Source: Marinimicrobium sp. C6131
GTDB lineage: Bacteria > Pseudomonadota > Gammaproteobacteria > Pseudomonadales > Cellvibrionaceae
Assembly (NCBI RefSeq): GCF_026153455.1
Contig: NZ_CP110629.1
Span: 3,968,001 to 4,032,000 of the forward strand
Length of the DNA stretch: 64,000 nt
Reading direction: 5' to 3'
Shown: in pieces, positions 63,464-64,000 of the stretch
Position numbering within the stretch: position 1 is the stretch's first letter
Layout: every line of letters begins with the position of its first letter
Made by a program: the position numbers and the translations under genes
The notes under the pieces: model-generated
The model's input: the letters and a program-made list of their open reading frames with translations, nothing else
Database searches by the model: none
What the model was told of the DNA's origin: nothing

Positions 63464-63880
63464 ATGAAAAAGATTATCACAGCGTTAGCGTTAACAAGTA
63501 TTTTCGCTATGCCGGCGTTTTCCCAAAGCGGACATACTCAAAGTGACCCGGCTACGCAGGCTGGCGGCATGTCGACACAATCCACTCAAATGCCCGACCT
63601 GCAGTCCCAAATGGAAAAAATGAAAGGGCTGATGGAGCGCATCCGATCAGAACAGAATCCTGAAGTCCGCGAAAAGCTTATGCAGGAGCACATGACAGCC
63701 ATGGAGCACGGCATGCAGATGATAAGTGAGAATATGAAAAATGATTCTCAAAAAGACACAATGAACGCCGAAAAACGCATGGACATGATGAATGATCGCA
63801 TGGACATGATGCATAAAATGATGGAACAAATGATGGGTCAGATGAAAGGTGGTATGGGTATGTCTGGTGGCCATATGTAA
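63464..63880 (+). CDS. Met-rich exported protein
   Basis: 138 aa from ATG 63464 (GGAG 8 bases upstream). Signal peptide MKKIITALALTSIFAMPAFS-QS. The mature protein is helical and extremely Met-rich (MEHGMQMISENM, RMDMMNDRMDMMHKMMEQMM, ending GGMGMSGGHM). Such Met clusters bind Cu(I). Probably a periplasmic copper-binding protein of the island; no named family recognised. Confidence 0.75.
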   Translation: MKKIITALALTSIFAMPAFSQSGHTQSDPATQAGGMSTQSTQMPDLQSQMEKMKGLMERIRSEQNPEVREKLMQEHMTAMEHGMQMISENMKNDSQKDTMNAEKRMDMMNDRMDMMHKMMEQMMGQMKGGMGMSGGHM

Positions 63881-64000
63881 GCCTCCTTGCTCACTTTTCT
63901 GACATCGCGCGAAGGCGACAAGCGCAAAAGTAAAACAGGTACACAACTGTCATTGCACTCAATAGAAACAGGTTTTTTACATGCCGGGTTATCCGGCGTA

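Overview
The window reads as a chromosome segment from a high-GC gammaproteobacterium, probably in or near the Cellvibrionales (Cellvibrio/Saccharophagus/Marinimicrobium type). This placement is inference. It rests on the rpsF-rpsR-membrane protein-rplI-dnaB order, a large TIGR01782-like TonB receptor, a QseE/QseG/QseF cluster and the general codon style. No tRNA, rRNA or CRISPR array was seen.

Region by region. (1) 1-5.4 kb is the tail of a type VI secretion-associated cluster: a TIGR02270-like protein, a ketosynthase-fold protein without its catalytic residues, an effector with an AT-rich C-terminal tip and a putative immunity gene. A perfect-looking 673-bp tandem duplication carrying broken immunity-gene copies follows. 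(2) 5.5-18.3 kb is mostly core: a DUF3300 protein, glyA, the S6/S18/L9 operon, dnaB, panC-panD, acs, an SMP-30-like protein, TatD and tcdA. (3) 18.8-23.4 kb holds a 934-aa TonB receptor and an amidoligase/glutamine-amidotransferase pair. (4) 23.4-28.8 kb has three exported-protein genes (OmpA-like barrel, BON, EF-hand) divergent from a QseE-QseG-QseF-like system. A near-consensus sigma-54 promoter and a GlrR-like site sit between them. (5) 28.8-47 kb carries selU, an FeS-type photolyase, a PEP-CTERM protein, a FecA-like receptor with two candidate Fur boxes, and a four-gene operon of a dihaem lipoprotein with three SPFH proteins. One SPFH protein is fused to a CDF cation transporter. A PhoX-like lipoprotein with a collagen-like stalk, a hydrolase-OsmC fusion, a PBP7-like peptidase and an ECF sigma/anti-sigma pair complete the region.

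(6) 47.07-50.31 kb is a minimal Tn3-family element (tnpA only, 84-bp inverted repeats). It lies between two unrelated truncated genes, an outer-membrane-type protein and a fatty acid cis/trans isomerase, without a convincing 5-bp target duplication. A truncated cation/proton antiporter fused to an ISL3 transposase remnant follows. (7) 52.7-64 kb is a copper-resistance island: copS/copR-like regulators, then divergently copA (multicopper oxidase), copB, a Met/His-rich protein, a cytochrome c, a copper P-type ATPase, a DUF2933 + isoprenylcysteine-methyltransferase ORF, a DUF411 lipoprotein, a frameshifted lipoprotein gene and a Met-rich exported protein. Two copies of a CopR-type operator lie in the island. 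The IS remnants and broken genes at its left edge suggest that it arrived by horizontal transfer.
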